From assembly GCF_018991925.1 (NCBI RefSeq), contig NW_024742338.1:3490750-3554749 (forward strand): a stretch of 64,000 bases of DNA, read 5' to 3'. Source of the stretch: Homarus americanus (taxonomy: Eukaryota; Arthropoda; Malacostraca; Decapoda; Nephropidae). The notes under the pieces were generated by a model. It ran no database searches. It was not told the DNA's origin and saw only the letters and a list, made by a program, of their open reading frames with translations. Positions 34,666-47,100 of the stretch are shown here, one piece after another (position 1 is the stretch's first letter; every line of letters starts with the position of its first letter). The position numbers were made by a program, and so were the translations under genes.

Positions 34666-34901
34666 TGTGTATGTGTGTGTCTCCCCGCGTGAGAGTCAGA
34701 GGAGAGAAAGTCGGCCATCTGCTTCCCTCACTCGAGTCTCCAACACAACTCTTTGGGAGAATTTCTCTTAATCTTCTCTCATAATGAACAGCTCAAGAAA
34801 GTGATGATTGATAGAGATAAGGAGAAAGAGGAATGAGAGGTAGATAGATAGATAGAAGAAATCCCTGTCTTAACTCTTAAATACACGGGGCGATATGTGT
34901 A

Positions 34902-34946
<45 letters not shown>

Positions 34947-34983
34947 GACTCCCTGAAAAATTATGATGTTATTTTAATCTCCA

Positions 34984-35029
<46 letters not shown>
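34532..35029. repeat. AC, GT, ATA and GT microsatellites
   Basis: (AC)n at 34,532-34,557, (GT)n at 34,612-34,680, (ATA)n at 34,908-34,942 and (GT)n at 34,989-35,029, separated by unique DNA. Confidence 0.93.
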
Positions 35030-35030
<1 letters not shown>

Positions 35031-35099
35031 TACAATTTACAACGCGCCACTAAAGACACAAACACCAACCACAGTGTCAGTGTTATGTTAAAGTTAATA

Positions 35100-35222
35100 T
35101 GTCGCCGATTACCCAAGGATTAACCCCGCCAGCTTATTTCACCCGAAGATTAACCACCCTAACTCTAAATTAACCTAACCTAACCACCCTAACTCTGAAT
35201 TAACCTAACCTAACCCCCCAAG
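35100..35222 (-). repeat. AACCT block with dispersed core, inverted (copy 4)
   Basis: The complement of the dispersed core (CCAGCTTATTTCACCCGAAG) lies at about 35,127, followed by GATTAACCACCC and AATTAACCTAACCTAACC runs. Its orientation is opposite to the copies at 1.2, 2.0 and 33.8 kb. Confidence 0.65.
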
Positions 35223-35367
35223 ATAGCGTCGGGGGTAATATCTTCAAGTGATCGGTGATGGTAGGAAATGATATGAGAATATAGAGCAGGGTAGTGACGA
35301 TGATGTGACATGACAAGTAGCGTGACAGTGAGCAATGATAGTGGTCATGGATAGTGACCATCACCTT

Positions 35368-35370
<3 letters not shown>

Positions 35371-35427
<57 letters not shown>
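35371..35427. repeat. (AC)n microsatellite
   Basis: About 28 AC dinucleotides, uninterrupted. Confidence 0.95.
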
Positions 35428-35428
<1 letters not shown>

Positions 35429-35519
35429 GCCCAGTGACTCATTCTCTCTCACCTGCCCACATTATGAATGACTCCCTCTCCCTCACCTCCCCCCCAAAGG
35501 CAGTACCAGCCTTCCGTGC

Positions 35520-35895
35520 CAGGGGCCAGTTGGGGGAGGGAGTGGGCGCAGAGGGAGTAAGGTGCCAGTGGGGGTGAGGGAGGGTGAGGGTGAGAATGAA
35601 GGCGAAGGAGGTAAGGGTGAGGGGGAGGGGGGTAAGGCAGGTGGGTACAACTTTCACTTTCTCGGAGTACTAGTGGAGGTCAGTGGTCTGCCTCCCTCCC
35701 TCCGTCTCCCTCCCTCCTTCTATTCCTCTTTTCCTTTCTTTCTCTCTCTCTATCCCCACTCCCCCTCCTCTCTCTCCTCCCCTCCCTCCTCCCTCCTCTC
35801 TCCCTTCCCCACTCCTCACCCTCCCTCCCTCTCTCACTCCCCCTCCCTCTTTCCCCCTCTTCCCCTCCCTCTCCTCCCCTCCTCCTCCCTCCTGC
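35520..35895. repeat. Purine-rich then pyrimidine-rich tract
   Basis: 35,525-35,640 is GGTGAGGG/GGGGAGGG-rich. 35,685-35,895 is almost pure C/T (CCCTCCCTCC, CTCTCTCTCC). The two could pair as an imperfect hairpin or form triplex DNA. Frames here are low-complexity. Confidence 0.8.
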
Positions 35896-36227
35896 ACCAC
35901 TACACACCGCCGCCATATTGTAACCCTCAAAGGTTGTCATATGATACCTGTTAACATCATTATTGAGGCTGACAGGTTGTAACGGAGGTCAGTTTACGTT
36001 ACGCTGGTAACAGGTTGGTGACGCACGCCTCTCTCTCTCTCTTCTGTCATAACTCTACCCGTCATAACAAACAAGAGAGAGGCAACAAACGAACATTTAA
36101 ACAAACAAACAAATAAAGGAACGAAGATGCTACAAATTAGGATCAACAAACAAACAAACAAGGCAGCAACTGGTCGTGACTGAGCCAGGAGCCAAGAATG
36201 ATGTGTTACCATCACCTGAGCACCACA

Positions 36228-36497
36228 TTATACATACATACATACATACATACCTGTACATACATACATACATTATACATACATACATACATTATACATA
36301 CATACATACATACATACATTATACATACATAATACATACATACATACATTATACATACATTATACATACATAAATACATACATACATACATTATACATAC
36401 ATACATTATACATACATTATACATACATAAATACATACATACATACATTATACATACATACATACATACATTATACATATATACATACATACATATA
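36228..36497. repeat. (ATAC)n tetranucleotide array
   Basis: About 65 units of CATA/ATAC, interrupted by repeated TTATACATAC steps. Confidence 0.95.
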
Positions 36498-36542
36498 GGG
36501 TGAGCCACGTACAGTACATGTGTGGGTAACGTCCAGGAGTGA

Positions 36543-37565
36543 CCGATGTACAGGGAGGTGGGCCACGTACAGGGGGAACCCGTACAGGGGGCGCGTACAG
36601 GGAGGACCACGTACAGGGGGACCACGTGCAGGGGAACCCCGTACAGGGGGGGCGCGTACAGGAGGACCACGTACAGGGGACCACGTACAGGGGGTACAGG
36701 GGGCGCGTACAGGGGGACCACGTACAGGGGACCACGTACAGGGGGGGTTAGAGGGACCACGTACAGGGGGGCGCGTACAGGGGGACCACGTACAGGGGGA
36801 CCACGTACAGGGGGACCACGTACAGGGGGACCACGTACAGGGGGGGGTACAGGGGGACCACGTACAGGGGGGGCGTGCAGGGGGACCACGTACAGGGGGG
36901 ACCACGTACAGGGGGGGTACAGGGAGACCACGCACAGGGGGACCACGTACAGGGGGCGCGTACAGGAGGACCACGTACAGGAGGGACCACGTACAGGGGG
37001 CGCGTACAGGGGACCACGTACAGGGGGACCACGTACAGGGGGGACCACGTACAGGGGGACCACGTACAGGGGGGTACAGGGACACGCACAGGGGGACCAC
37101 GTACAGGGTGGCGCGTACAGGGAGGACCCACGTACAGGAGGACCACGTACAGGGGGGCGCACAGGGGGACCACGTACAGGGGAGACCACGTACAGGGGGA
37201 CCACGTACAGGGGGGGGGGACCACGTACAGGGGGGCGTGTACAGGGGACCACGTACAGGGGGGGCGCGTACAGGGGACCACGTACAGGGGAGGACCACGT
37301 ACAGGGGGGCGCGTACAGGGGACCACGTGCAGGGGGCGCGTACAGGGGACCACGCACAGGGGGCGCGTACAGGGGACCACGCAGGGGACCACGTACAGGG
37401 GGACCATGTACAGGGGGGGACCACGTACAGGGGGGGACCATGTACAGGGGGACCATGTACAGGGGACCACGTACAGGGGGACCACGTACAGGGGGACCAT
37501 ATACAGGGGGACCACGTACAGGGGGGGTGGGGAACCGTACAGGGGACCACGTACAGGGGGGAGCG
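36543..37565 (+). repeat. 15-bp minisatellite (GGGGGACCACGTACA)
   Basis: About 70 units of GGGGGACCACGTACA with variation in the G-run and a recurrent GCGCGTACAGG variant. Because the unit length is near a multiple of three, frames stay open on both strands for several hundred codons (VRGPLYAP on minus, GDHVQG on plus). Those are not genes. Confidence 0.95.
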
Positions 37566-37569
37566 TACG

Positions 37570-38096
37570 TGAACTTTACACCGGAACCCCATCATTTTCG
37601 TGAGGGTTGCCAGGTGTCGCCAGCTAACACAATTAACCCTTGAAGGAATTTTATCTCCAGGATGAACTGAATATGACGTCTTCAGTAACACTAATAATTA
37701 ATTCATACGCGGAAAAGAAGATATTTTTGTCGTTCATACCAGAAAAAAAGAAGTTACTTACGTTATTCTCACTGGGAAAAGAATATCTCGCCGTTGTTCG
37801 TCCTGGGTAAAACACGCCTTTCAACACCCTGTAGATGAGGAAGTGTTTGAGAAATTTACCCACGAAATGTAGTTATCGTCTGACTTTCTACACCCCCACT
37901 CCTCCCCTCCCCACCCCCCCCTCCTTCCCCACACCCCCACCTCCCCACACGCCATACTCAGCCCACGTCTTAAACACCCCCACATCACACACGCCCTCAA
38001 CATAAGTCTTCCTCCACGCCCAAAGATCACAGGTGGGCGTGGGATGATAATAATAATGATAATAATAACTTGCCATTCATAACATGATATTTTATT

Positions 38097-38098
<2 letters not shown>
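37570..38098. other. Intergenic with C-rich patch
   Basis: No gene is supportable. 37,890-38,020 is C-rich (CCCCACTCCTCCCC type). Confidence 0.4.

Positions 38099-38134
<36 letters not shown>
38099..38134. repeat. (GT)n microsatellite
   Basis: About 17 GT dinucleotides just upstream of a promoter-like motif. A (GATA)n run lies at about 38,315-38,360. Confidence 0.93.
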
Positions 38135-38137
<3 letters not shown>

Positions 38138-38169
38138 GGAGGGGAGTGAGGTCACGGCCCTCCTCCTCA

Positions 38170-38230
38170 TATAAGTAGTAATACAACACACGGCAGAGGT
38201 TGACCACACTGACAGGTAACCACTACAGGT
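38170..38230 (+). promoter_or_regulatory. Candidate TATA promoter with non-coding first exon
   Basis: TATAAG at 38,170-38,175, a possible start region near 38,200, and a strong donor CACTACAG then GTAAGT at 38,229. It could serve the PTB-like gene, whose ATG lies at 44,142: an acceptor (CTATTCACAG) before a short upstream frame occurs at 43,591. This link is inference only. Confidence 0.3.
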
Positions 38231-38369
38231 AAGTGATGACACGTAATAACTCCTTTCTCTTTTACCAAGCTTCGTAAGGTCATCGAAATGAATTAATGAA
38301 CAGAAAGATACATAGATAGATAGAGGGATAGATATAGATAGATAGATAGATAGATAGATAAAGAGTTCT

Positions 38370-38960
38370 TCGCCACTGATCGATCACGTCTCTGTTACAC
38401 ACTGTTGGTAAGAGTTCACTACTCACGGTCTAGAGAAGTTTGCCCTGACAATTTTCTGAACGTGTGGCTTCTTCATCCTGAGGGAGGCTGTGACCTTTAA
38501 TGACATCCTCCAGCTCCAGGTACGAACAGATGACTGAGTAATGTCCTCTGAGGTGTTTATAAACCTCTATTGTCACCCCTCGCCCGCCTGTAGTATAAGC
38601 TAGAGAACTGTATGCTGCTTACTTGAGGTGCCGAAGTGCGGGTATATCTCGGGGACCAGACGGGGTGACAGTACTCCAGGCGGGGAAGTACTTGAAGGGC
38701 GTTACGAGGGAGCTGAAGGACCATCGTATAAGACCCACAGCTTAGTTCCTTGATCCATCCTCTCACAATGGTCCGAGAACTTCATTTCGTTGTCAACACC
38801 CACACATAGATCTTAGGGTTGTTAAGTACTGTTCAATAAGCTTTAATATACATAAACTCGTCCACTTACCAGAATAACTAGCGGTCTGTACACAACTGTA
38901 TCACTCATTAGGTCAACACTGTCTTGCGTGCGAGTGTTTGGGTTCTGGGTCTGGACATGG
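38370..38960. other. Intergenic, no gene supported
   Basis: The minus-strand stretch at about 38,600-38,740 includes LQVLPRLEYCHPVWSPRY, reminiscent of the LEY...WSP box near the end of LINE reverse transcriptases, but it is too short to call. Confidence 0.3.
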
Positions 38961-38965
38961 TGAGA

Positions 38966-39667
38966 CAGAGACGACGAGCCTAAAGAAACAGAGACGACGA
39001 GCCTAAAGAAACAGAGACGACGAGCCTAAAGAAAACAGAGACGACGAGCCTAAAGAAACAGAGAGGACGAGCCAAGAAACAGAGACGACGAGCCTAAAGA
39101 AACAGAGACGACGAGCCTAAAGAAACAGAGACGACGAGCCTAAAGAAACAGAGACGACGAGCCTAAAAGAAAGAGACGACGAGCCTAAAGAAAGGACGAC
39201 GGTAAGAAAGAAGAGAGTAAAAGAAGAAGTAAAAGAGAGGTAAAGAAAAGGGAGAGTAAGAAAAGGGAGAGTAAAAGGAGAGGTAAGAAACAGGGACGAG
39301 CTAAAGAAAAGAGACGAGAGCTAAGAAAAGAGACGACGAGCCTAAAGAAACAGAGACGACGAGCCTAAAGAAACAGAGACGACGAGCCTAAAGAAACAGA
39401 GACGACGAGCCTAAAGAAACAGAGACGACGAGCCTAAAGAAACAGAGACGACGAGGCCTAAAGAAACAGAGACGACGAGCCTAAAGAAACAGAGACGACG
39501 AGCCTAAAGAAACAGAGACGACGAGCCTAAAGAAACAGAGACGACGAGCCTAAAGAAACAGAGACGACGAGCCTAAAGAAACAGACGACGAGCCTAAAGA
39601 AACAGAGACGACGAGCCTAAAGAAACAGAGACGACGAGCCTAAAGAAACAGAGACGACGAGCCTAAA
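38966..39667 (+). repeat. 23-bp minisatellite (AAACAGAGACGACGAGCCTA core)
   Basis: About 30 copies of a 23-bp unit AAACAGAGACGACGAGCCTA plus AAG. Units on both sides are almost identical, while 39,195-39,330 is scrambled into purine-rich debris. Confidence 0.93.
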
Positions 39668-39669
39668 TA

Positions 39670-40190
39670 AAACGTAAACAATCTAATTATCCAATCTAAC
39701 CAAATTTAACCTAATCTAACGTACATTTTACAACGATATTAACTAGGCCTATTTACATATATTAAAATTTCAGCCCATGGTGATATTTCGAAAGTATGTA
39801 AAAAAAAAAAAGATTTCAACGAATATCAACAATTTTCACATTTCTTTTTCAATAAAGTTTGGTGAGAAAATGATATCAGACCAGCGTGAGGAAAGTTCAG
39901 TACCACGTAAAAAAAAAAAACCTAATCGTGCAGACGGTAGATGATGTGAGGAAGCAGCGGTGTAGCAGAGGAATAATAATGGATGATTTTTGTTAGGTAT
40001 GACAGGATGATTGTGAGTGAGGAGGCTGACACGGGGCCCCTGACCGAAGAGTGGGGGAGGGAGGGAGGGGGGAGGAGTGGGGGAGAGGAGGGAGGGAGGT
40101 GTCCTTCTACTCACAGGTCACACCAAGCTTGCATTGAAGATGATGTGGCAACAACTATCACCATTAACTACTACTGTAACTGGAGCCCTG
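39670..40190. other. Intergenic, no gene seen
   Basis: AT-rich with AACC-type words near 39,690-39,720 and a purine-rich GGGAGGGAGG patch near 40,050-40,100. Confidence 0.4.
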
Positions 40191-40194
40191 TACC

Positions 40195-40613
<419 letters not shown>

Positions 40614-40799
40614 TTTGTTGCTGTTGTTGTTTTGTTAATAGTAGTAATAGTATAATTTTTGTCATCATCATCATCACACACACTAGGCCGGCCTATCATC
40701 AGAGGGGGCCGGGGGGGGGTGACCTTGGGCAGGATGGAGGTAGCGACTCCTGCCTAACCTGTCAATCCTGTTGTGGTGACAGACCTGGTAGGATAGCAC

Positions 40800-40995
40800 C
40801 TTTAACTCTTACTTAACCTTTAAACCTAACCTTTACACCAACCTTAACCTAACCTAACCCATCCTACCTAATCTGACTTAAGTTAACTTAACCTAACCCA
40901 TTCTGACCTAACTTAACCTAATCTAACCTAAGTTTACTTAACCTAACCTCAATTGGGTATTTACGACTTAAATTCAAGTTTGTGTAATTTTGTCC

Positions 40996-41041
<46 letters not shown>
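40800..41041. repeat. AACCTAACCT block and (GT)n microsatellite
   Basis: Diverged AACCTAACCT/AACTTAACCT repeats at 40,805-40,955 and (GT)n at 41,001-41,041. The dispersed core seen in the other AACCT blocks is not evident here. Confidence 0.85.
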
Positions 41042-41042
<1 letters not shown>

Positions 41043-41364
41043 CTTACATAAAGACAGGTATTAACAGCACCAAAACAGCGGTGTGAAGTAGATGTTTTTT
41101 TTTATTGACGTCATCAGGACAACGGGAAGTTCTTTTTAGATCAACAAACCAACGGAGCAGTTAACGGAGGCTTATGTCACAACGGAACCGGTCTGTAATC
41201 TGTTTTAAAGGCGTTCACATTTTCTTAAATTACGGACAGACAGACAGAGCTTCACCATGACAGTACACCTGGTCTAATTCTCTTTCCACTACACCACTAA
41301 TTACTGTACAAATACCTCCCCCATCTTTACTCCACCTCCCTCTCACCCCTTTCTCTTCTCCCCT

Positions 41365-42910
41365 CACCCCATGCCCCTCTACATCTACCTCCTCCACTCC
41401 CTCACCCCTACACCTCCCTCACTCCTACACCTCTCTCATCCCTACACCCCCTCACACCTACACCTCCCTCACCCCTACACCTCCCTCACCCATATACCTC
41501 CCTCACCCCTACGCCTCCCTCACCCCTACACCTCCCTGCACCCCTATACCTCCCCCTCCGCCTCCTCACCTCCCCCTCCCTCTCCCCCTCACACCCTCAC
41601 CCCTACACCTCCCTCACCCCTCCTCACCCCTACACCCCTCACTTCCGCCATCTTTTCCCTCCCTCTCCCCTCACCTCCCCTCTTTCCCCTCCCTCATTCC
41701 TCCTCCACATCACCCCTACACCTCCCTACACCTCCTGTCCACCCCTACACCTCCCCATCACCCCCTCACACCCCCTCACCCCTACACCTCCCCTCACCCC
41801 ACCTACACCTCCTACCCCTACACCTTCATACCCTCACCCTCCTTCCCCACCCCTCCCCCTACCCCCCTCACCCCTACACCTCCACACCCCTACACCTCCC
41901 TCACCCCTACACCTCCCTACACCCCTATCACACCTCCCTCACACCCTACACCTCCCTCCTACACCTCCCTCACCCCACCCCTCCCCACCCCCTCCTCACC
42001 CCCTCACCCCACACCTCACCCCTCACCCCCCTCCCCCCCACACCTCCACCTACACCCCTACCCTCTCCCTACACCTCCCCTCACCCCTCACCCCCTCACC
42101 CCTACACACCCCTCACCCCACCTCCATACACCCCTACACCTCCCTCACCCCTACACCTCCCCTCACCCTCACCCTCCCTCACCCCACCTACACCTCCACA
42201 CTCTCCCTACACCTCCCTCATCCCTACACTCCCCTCACCCCCTACACACCTCCCTCACCCCTACACCTCCCCTCATCCCTACCCTCCTCACCCCTACCTC
42301 CCTCCCCCCTCCACCTCACCCCCCTGCCCCCTCACCCCACCCCCTCACCCCCCACCTCCATCACCCCCCACCTCCCTCTTCCCACCTCCCCTCATCCCCT
42401 ACACCTCCCCTCCCATCCCCTACCCCTACACCTCCCATCCCTACACCTACCCCCTCCCTCACCCCCCACCTCCCTCCCTCCCCCTACACCTCCCCTCATC
42501 CCACCTCCCTCACCCCTACCTCCCCCTCACCTCCCTCACCCCCCCACCTCACCCCTCACACCCTCCATCACCTCCATCACCCCTACACCTCCCTCATACA
42601 CCTCCCTCATCCCTACACCTCCTCACCCCTACCCCCCTCACCCCTACACCTCCCCATCCACCCCTCCCCTCCCTCCCCCCCACACCTCCCCTCCCTCCCT
42701 CATCCCCTACACCCTCTTCACCTCCCTCATCCCTACACCTCCCTACACCTCCCCTCCCCACCTCCTCCCCTACACCTCCCTCTCCCCTCACCCCCTCACC
42801 CCTACACCTCCCCTCATCCCCTACCTCCATCCCCCCTACACCTCCCTCATCCCTACACCTCCCTCATCCCTACACCTCCCTCACCCCTACACCCCCTCAC
42901 CCCGCATCTA
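41365..42910 (+). repeat. C/T-rich minisatellite (CCCTACACCTCCCTCA)
   Basis: About 1.5 kb of CCCTACACCTCCCTCA units with many length variants. The strand is almost free of G, so long Pro/Ser/Leu/Thr frames stay open by composition. It is not a gene. Confidence 0.94.
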
Positions 42911-42914
42911 CCCC

Positions 42915-43590
42915 CACTTGTCCTTCACTCGCGTCGTGACAGTTGCCGCTTCGTAAATATTCGTCTTTGACAAACTTGGACCATAATTAGCGTGGCCGTC
43001 TGAATGTTGCCGCTATTACTATTTTATTTCTGTTAGTTTGGAAGTTAGATAAAGATACAATAAATATGTCTTAATTAAAACAATGTAGTAGAAATAAAAT
43101 ATGTGAATTTAAATAGAGATTAATATTGGAAATGTGGTGGTTTAAGAGGCATTATAAACCACATCTGGAAACTCACAGCCTAAAACTTTCTCCTGCCATC
43201 GACCAATATTTTATGCTCGTTGTCAACTCTTTACCTCTTCATACCTCGTCATTATTTAATATAATTACACATAATTACCTGTAACAACCATTAACTAATT
43301 ACTGTGTGAAAGTGGTCCAAGACGTTAATTGCTCAAGAGTAAGTTATAAATTGAGAAGAAAATTGTTTACCTACATGGCGTGTTTATATACGGTTTGTGT
43401 TATGGCGTGTGAATGTTGTTGAATGTCCTGCTGTAGGTGTGTGTGTGTGTGTGAGAATGAGGGAGAGAAGGAGGGAAGGAAGGAGGGAGGGAGAGAGACA
43501 AGGAGATAGAGAGGGAGGAAGAGGAGAGGAGGGTCTGTGTACTGTAAGGACAATATTTTTAACTCAATAATAATCCGTTTCTCTATTCAC
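42915..43590. other. Intergenic, no gene supported
   Basis: AT-rich with a short (GT)n and a GGGAGGGAGGAAGG patch near 43,440-43,530. Confidence 0.4.
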
Positions 43591-43591
43591 A

Positions 43592-44141
43592 GGTATGGGA
43601 GAACGAGAAAACGATCGTCAGTGCTGGCAGAAAGGCTGGCGAAAGCACGTGAAAAGCCAGAAGCACAACACTATACCAACAAGGACTAAATTTCCTCCTA
43701 TGACAACTGGTACTGTCGACCTTAAGTGACAAAGGCAGTGACATAGTGAAGGCAGTGATAAAATGCTCAAGATAATGCAGTGAAATACAACGAAATACTA
43801 AATCATTATTCTTTAACGATACAGAAAAATACAAAGTAAATACATCGAGGGAAATTTTTACAGTGAAATTACTCAATGACGATACAGTGAAACAGTTTTT
43901 ATAATAGAATACAGTGAACAGTGACACACCCGAGCGAGGTTGAACAGTGATATGAGGTTTATACAGTGAACAGTGAACACCATACTTGATACTGTACAGT
44001 GAATAATGCATTTATAAAGCTTCTACAGTGACGCAGTTATTAGGGAAGTAACAGTGATAAATGATGAGGGTGAGAAAGCAGTGAATAAACAGGAGAGAGG
44101 AAGAGAGGAAGAGAGGAAGAAAGGAGGAGAAGGCGTTCATC
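43592..44141 (+). other. Possible 5' UTR of the PTB-like gene
   Basis: It follows an acceptor-like TCTATTCACAG. A 43-codon upstream frame starts at ATG 43,595 (MGERENDRQCWQK) and ends near 43,729. After it, CAGTGAA/CAGTGATA words recur to 44,090, and GAGAGGAAGA repeats precede the ATG at 44,142. The UTR status is inferred. Confidence 0.3.
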
Positions 44142-47100
44142 ATGGCTCCTGGGGTGTTCGTGTGTGAAGTGGTGTACTATGGGCGGCGGTCAGTACAGGG
44201 CGCCCAATCTTCCGCCACCCTCACCGCCCTCGTCGATCATTTTATCCACCCACATAACACGCCCACCCACCCATCCACCGCCGCCCACACCCACAGCTAT
44301 CCCAAGGTGAGATATCCGTTGTTGTTCTCTTAATCCTTCGTCTCTGTGTCATATTATTTAACACAAAATCGTATAGATACTTTTTTGGGAGTGAGTTACG
44401 TCACCTTATTGTCAATACATCAATCACCTGAGTCTGTCTTACCTGGCCGGCCTTGTGCTTAATGAGCCACTAATTACGTCAGGTGTAATCGAGGTCTACA
44501 GGTAAAGCTGCTGACCATCTCATACTACCACTAACTTACTGACGTGTATGACTGTCTCTCTATCTCACTCTTTCTTTCACTGATTCTCTCTCTCTTTATC
44601 TCACCGGTTCTATCTCTTTGTTTGTCCGTCTCCATGTTGACCTGCCATAACCCCCCACCCCCCCCAGCGTGGCAGTGAGCGGTGTCAGCTAATGTGTGAC
44701 GAGAACATCCGCGTGACGCGCCATCAGGGACGAAAGGTTTGAGTGACACTGGAGTCGTCTGGTAGTGCTTGTGACGACCCCTGCTGCCTCAACCAGGATA
44801 TCAAGGTGGGTGTGGGAGCAGGTGTGGGAGGTGGGAGCAGGTGTGGTGGGGTGGTAGCAGGTGTGGGAGGTGATGAGTAGGGAAGGTAACAGGTGTGGGA
44901 AGGGAGGTGTGTAGGTAATATGGGAGGGTAATGCTGGGTGTGGGAGGGGGAGGCAAGTGTGGGAAGGGAGGTAACAGGTGTGGGAAGGGTAATATAGGTG
45001 TGGGAGGGTAGTAGCTGGAGGTGGGAGGGGAGGCAGGGTGTGGGAAAGGGGAGGTAACATGGTGGGAAGGGAGGTAACAGGTGTGGGAAGGGAGGTAATA
45101 GGTGTGGGAGGGTAGCAGCAGGTGTGGGAGGGAGGCAAGTGTGGGAAGGGAGGTAACAGGTGTGGGAAGGGAGGTAATAGGTGTGGCAGGGTAGTAGCAG
45201 GTGTGGGAGGGAGGCAGCAGGTGTACACGTCACTAACACAGGTGTCATCCAACAGGTGATCAGTGACCACGTGCTGAGGTTGGATCAGCTGATCAGTGAT
45301 GATGGTGGAGGCGCCGCCATCTTCCCCTCGGACGAGACCTCCTCTTCGGCGACCAGCAGCGGCGCCGAGAGCGAGGACGACTCTCCGAGGACGGCCTCTA
45401 CCACCATAACGACTCACCCGGCCCAGGAGGTACGACTCTCACTAACTACCTCACCTGTAGGAGAGGACACACCTGGTACACCTGATGGTATGTTAACAAT
45501 AGGTGTTGTGTGTGTATTAACACTTGTTCTTGGTTACGTCACAGGTCCGGGTGAACGGTACTGCGGGAGACTTGTTCCTGATGAGTGACATACTGTACTG
45601 TCACGTGGCGGCGGCTACACCCCGGGTGGTGGTGGTGGTGGTGAAGGACGCGGGCGCTAGTCAGGTCCACGCCCACGTCTTCCAGTGCCCCAACGACGAC
45701 ATCGCCCGCACCCTCTACGCCCACTACAAGGAAGCCAGCAACAAATACAAACTCAACAGGTACCGCAACAGTAAGAGGAAGACTGACACGACACAGACTG
45801 AGGCAGCCAGCAGCAGCGGGGCCAACAAGGTAGTGACCAGCAGCAACAAACCTCCGTCTGGCAGCAGCAGGGTCTACAGCAGCAGTAGTCTGAGCCGCAT
45901 GAGTGAGGGCGGCGCCCGTGGGTCGGCGCGTTCACTGAATGCTCGGGCGAGGGCGGCCGAATACAAGCAGGGCGGCGGCGACGGCTGTAATGTTAATGTC
46001 ATCCAGATACGTGAGCCCGGGCAACAGGAGGGTGAGGCCCAGCGGCCGTGGGGCCTCGTGCAGCACACTGATGCCAACGGCGTCACCCACATCGAGATAG
46101 ACAGCGGCCCCTGCAGCCTGGTGAGCAGCTCATCCGATACATCTGAGTTCAGCAGCATCATTAGCCTAGGTCAGACCTCCCCCAGCCAGGTGCCGCCACC
46201 CATGGACCCCCTCAGCCCACGCCCCCACAGTAGTAGTGACAACGTGGGTGGCATCTTGTACGGTAACAGCCTCGGCGGTGGTGGTGGCGGTGGTGGCAGT
46301 GGTGGTGGTGGTGGTGGTGGTGGTGGTGGTGGTAGCCTGAGGGGAAACAGCAATGACAGCGTGGGAGGAATCATGTATGGCAATAGCCTGGGCGGCGGTA
46401 GCTTGAGGGGCAACAGCAACTGTCCCAACAGCTTCATCAACCCGGAGCGGGAGGTCCTGGTGGCAGGTGAGGTGGACAAGAAGTTCAGACAGCGACAGCC
46501 AGCACTACTGCTGCGAAGAGAGGAACTGACCCGCCAGGAGGCCTCACATAAGGCGGAGGAGAGGCGCTGTGAGGACACCTTGAGGAGGAGCGACACCAAG
46601 AGGGAAGATCATCGTCGAGATAAGAAGAAGCGCGAAGACTGTCGACGTGATGATGGGGGCGGCCGTAGCCGACGGGACTGGCACGAGGGTGAGCGAGGTG
46701 GAGTGCAGGAGTTGTCGAGGCCGCCCATGGAGGCCATGATTCCTCGTCTGCCTCCCGAGCGCCAGGCGAGGCCCCGTGATCAGTCTCGTGGCCGCCTTCG
46801 CCACGCCCATAATAAGGGCCCCGCGCCCCCGCCGCCCCCACGCCGACATCCAGAGAACCCCGCCCTCCTGCTGGTCCCCACCAAGAACGGTGCAGAGAAC
46901 GCCCGCGCGTTTTATCCCAAAGAATCTCACATTGTCCGAGGTAACAAGATCGTGCGGGTAGACTTACCAGGTTACCGGGGTGGCTGGGTGGCCCATGACG
47001 TCAACAACAATCCTCCCCAGTATGCGTATTACGGGGCCGCGGGCGCCTGGGTGGGTGCACATGAATACCACGCCGTCAGGAGCAGGGAAACCAGCACCAT

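Noticed and set aside
36212..37691. Several 240- to 414-codon frames on both strands
   Set aside because: Translations of the 15-bp and ATAC arrays in different frames.
41371..42939. A 522-codon Pro/Ser/Leu-rich frame on the plus strand
   Set aside because: Pure product of a C/T-rich minisatellite; no non-repetitive segment.
44689..45417. Minus-strand 242-codon frame opposite the PTB-like gene
   Set aside because: Antisense of the intronic minisatellite and exon 3; low complexity.
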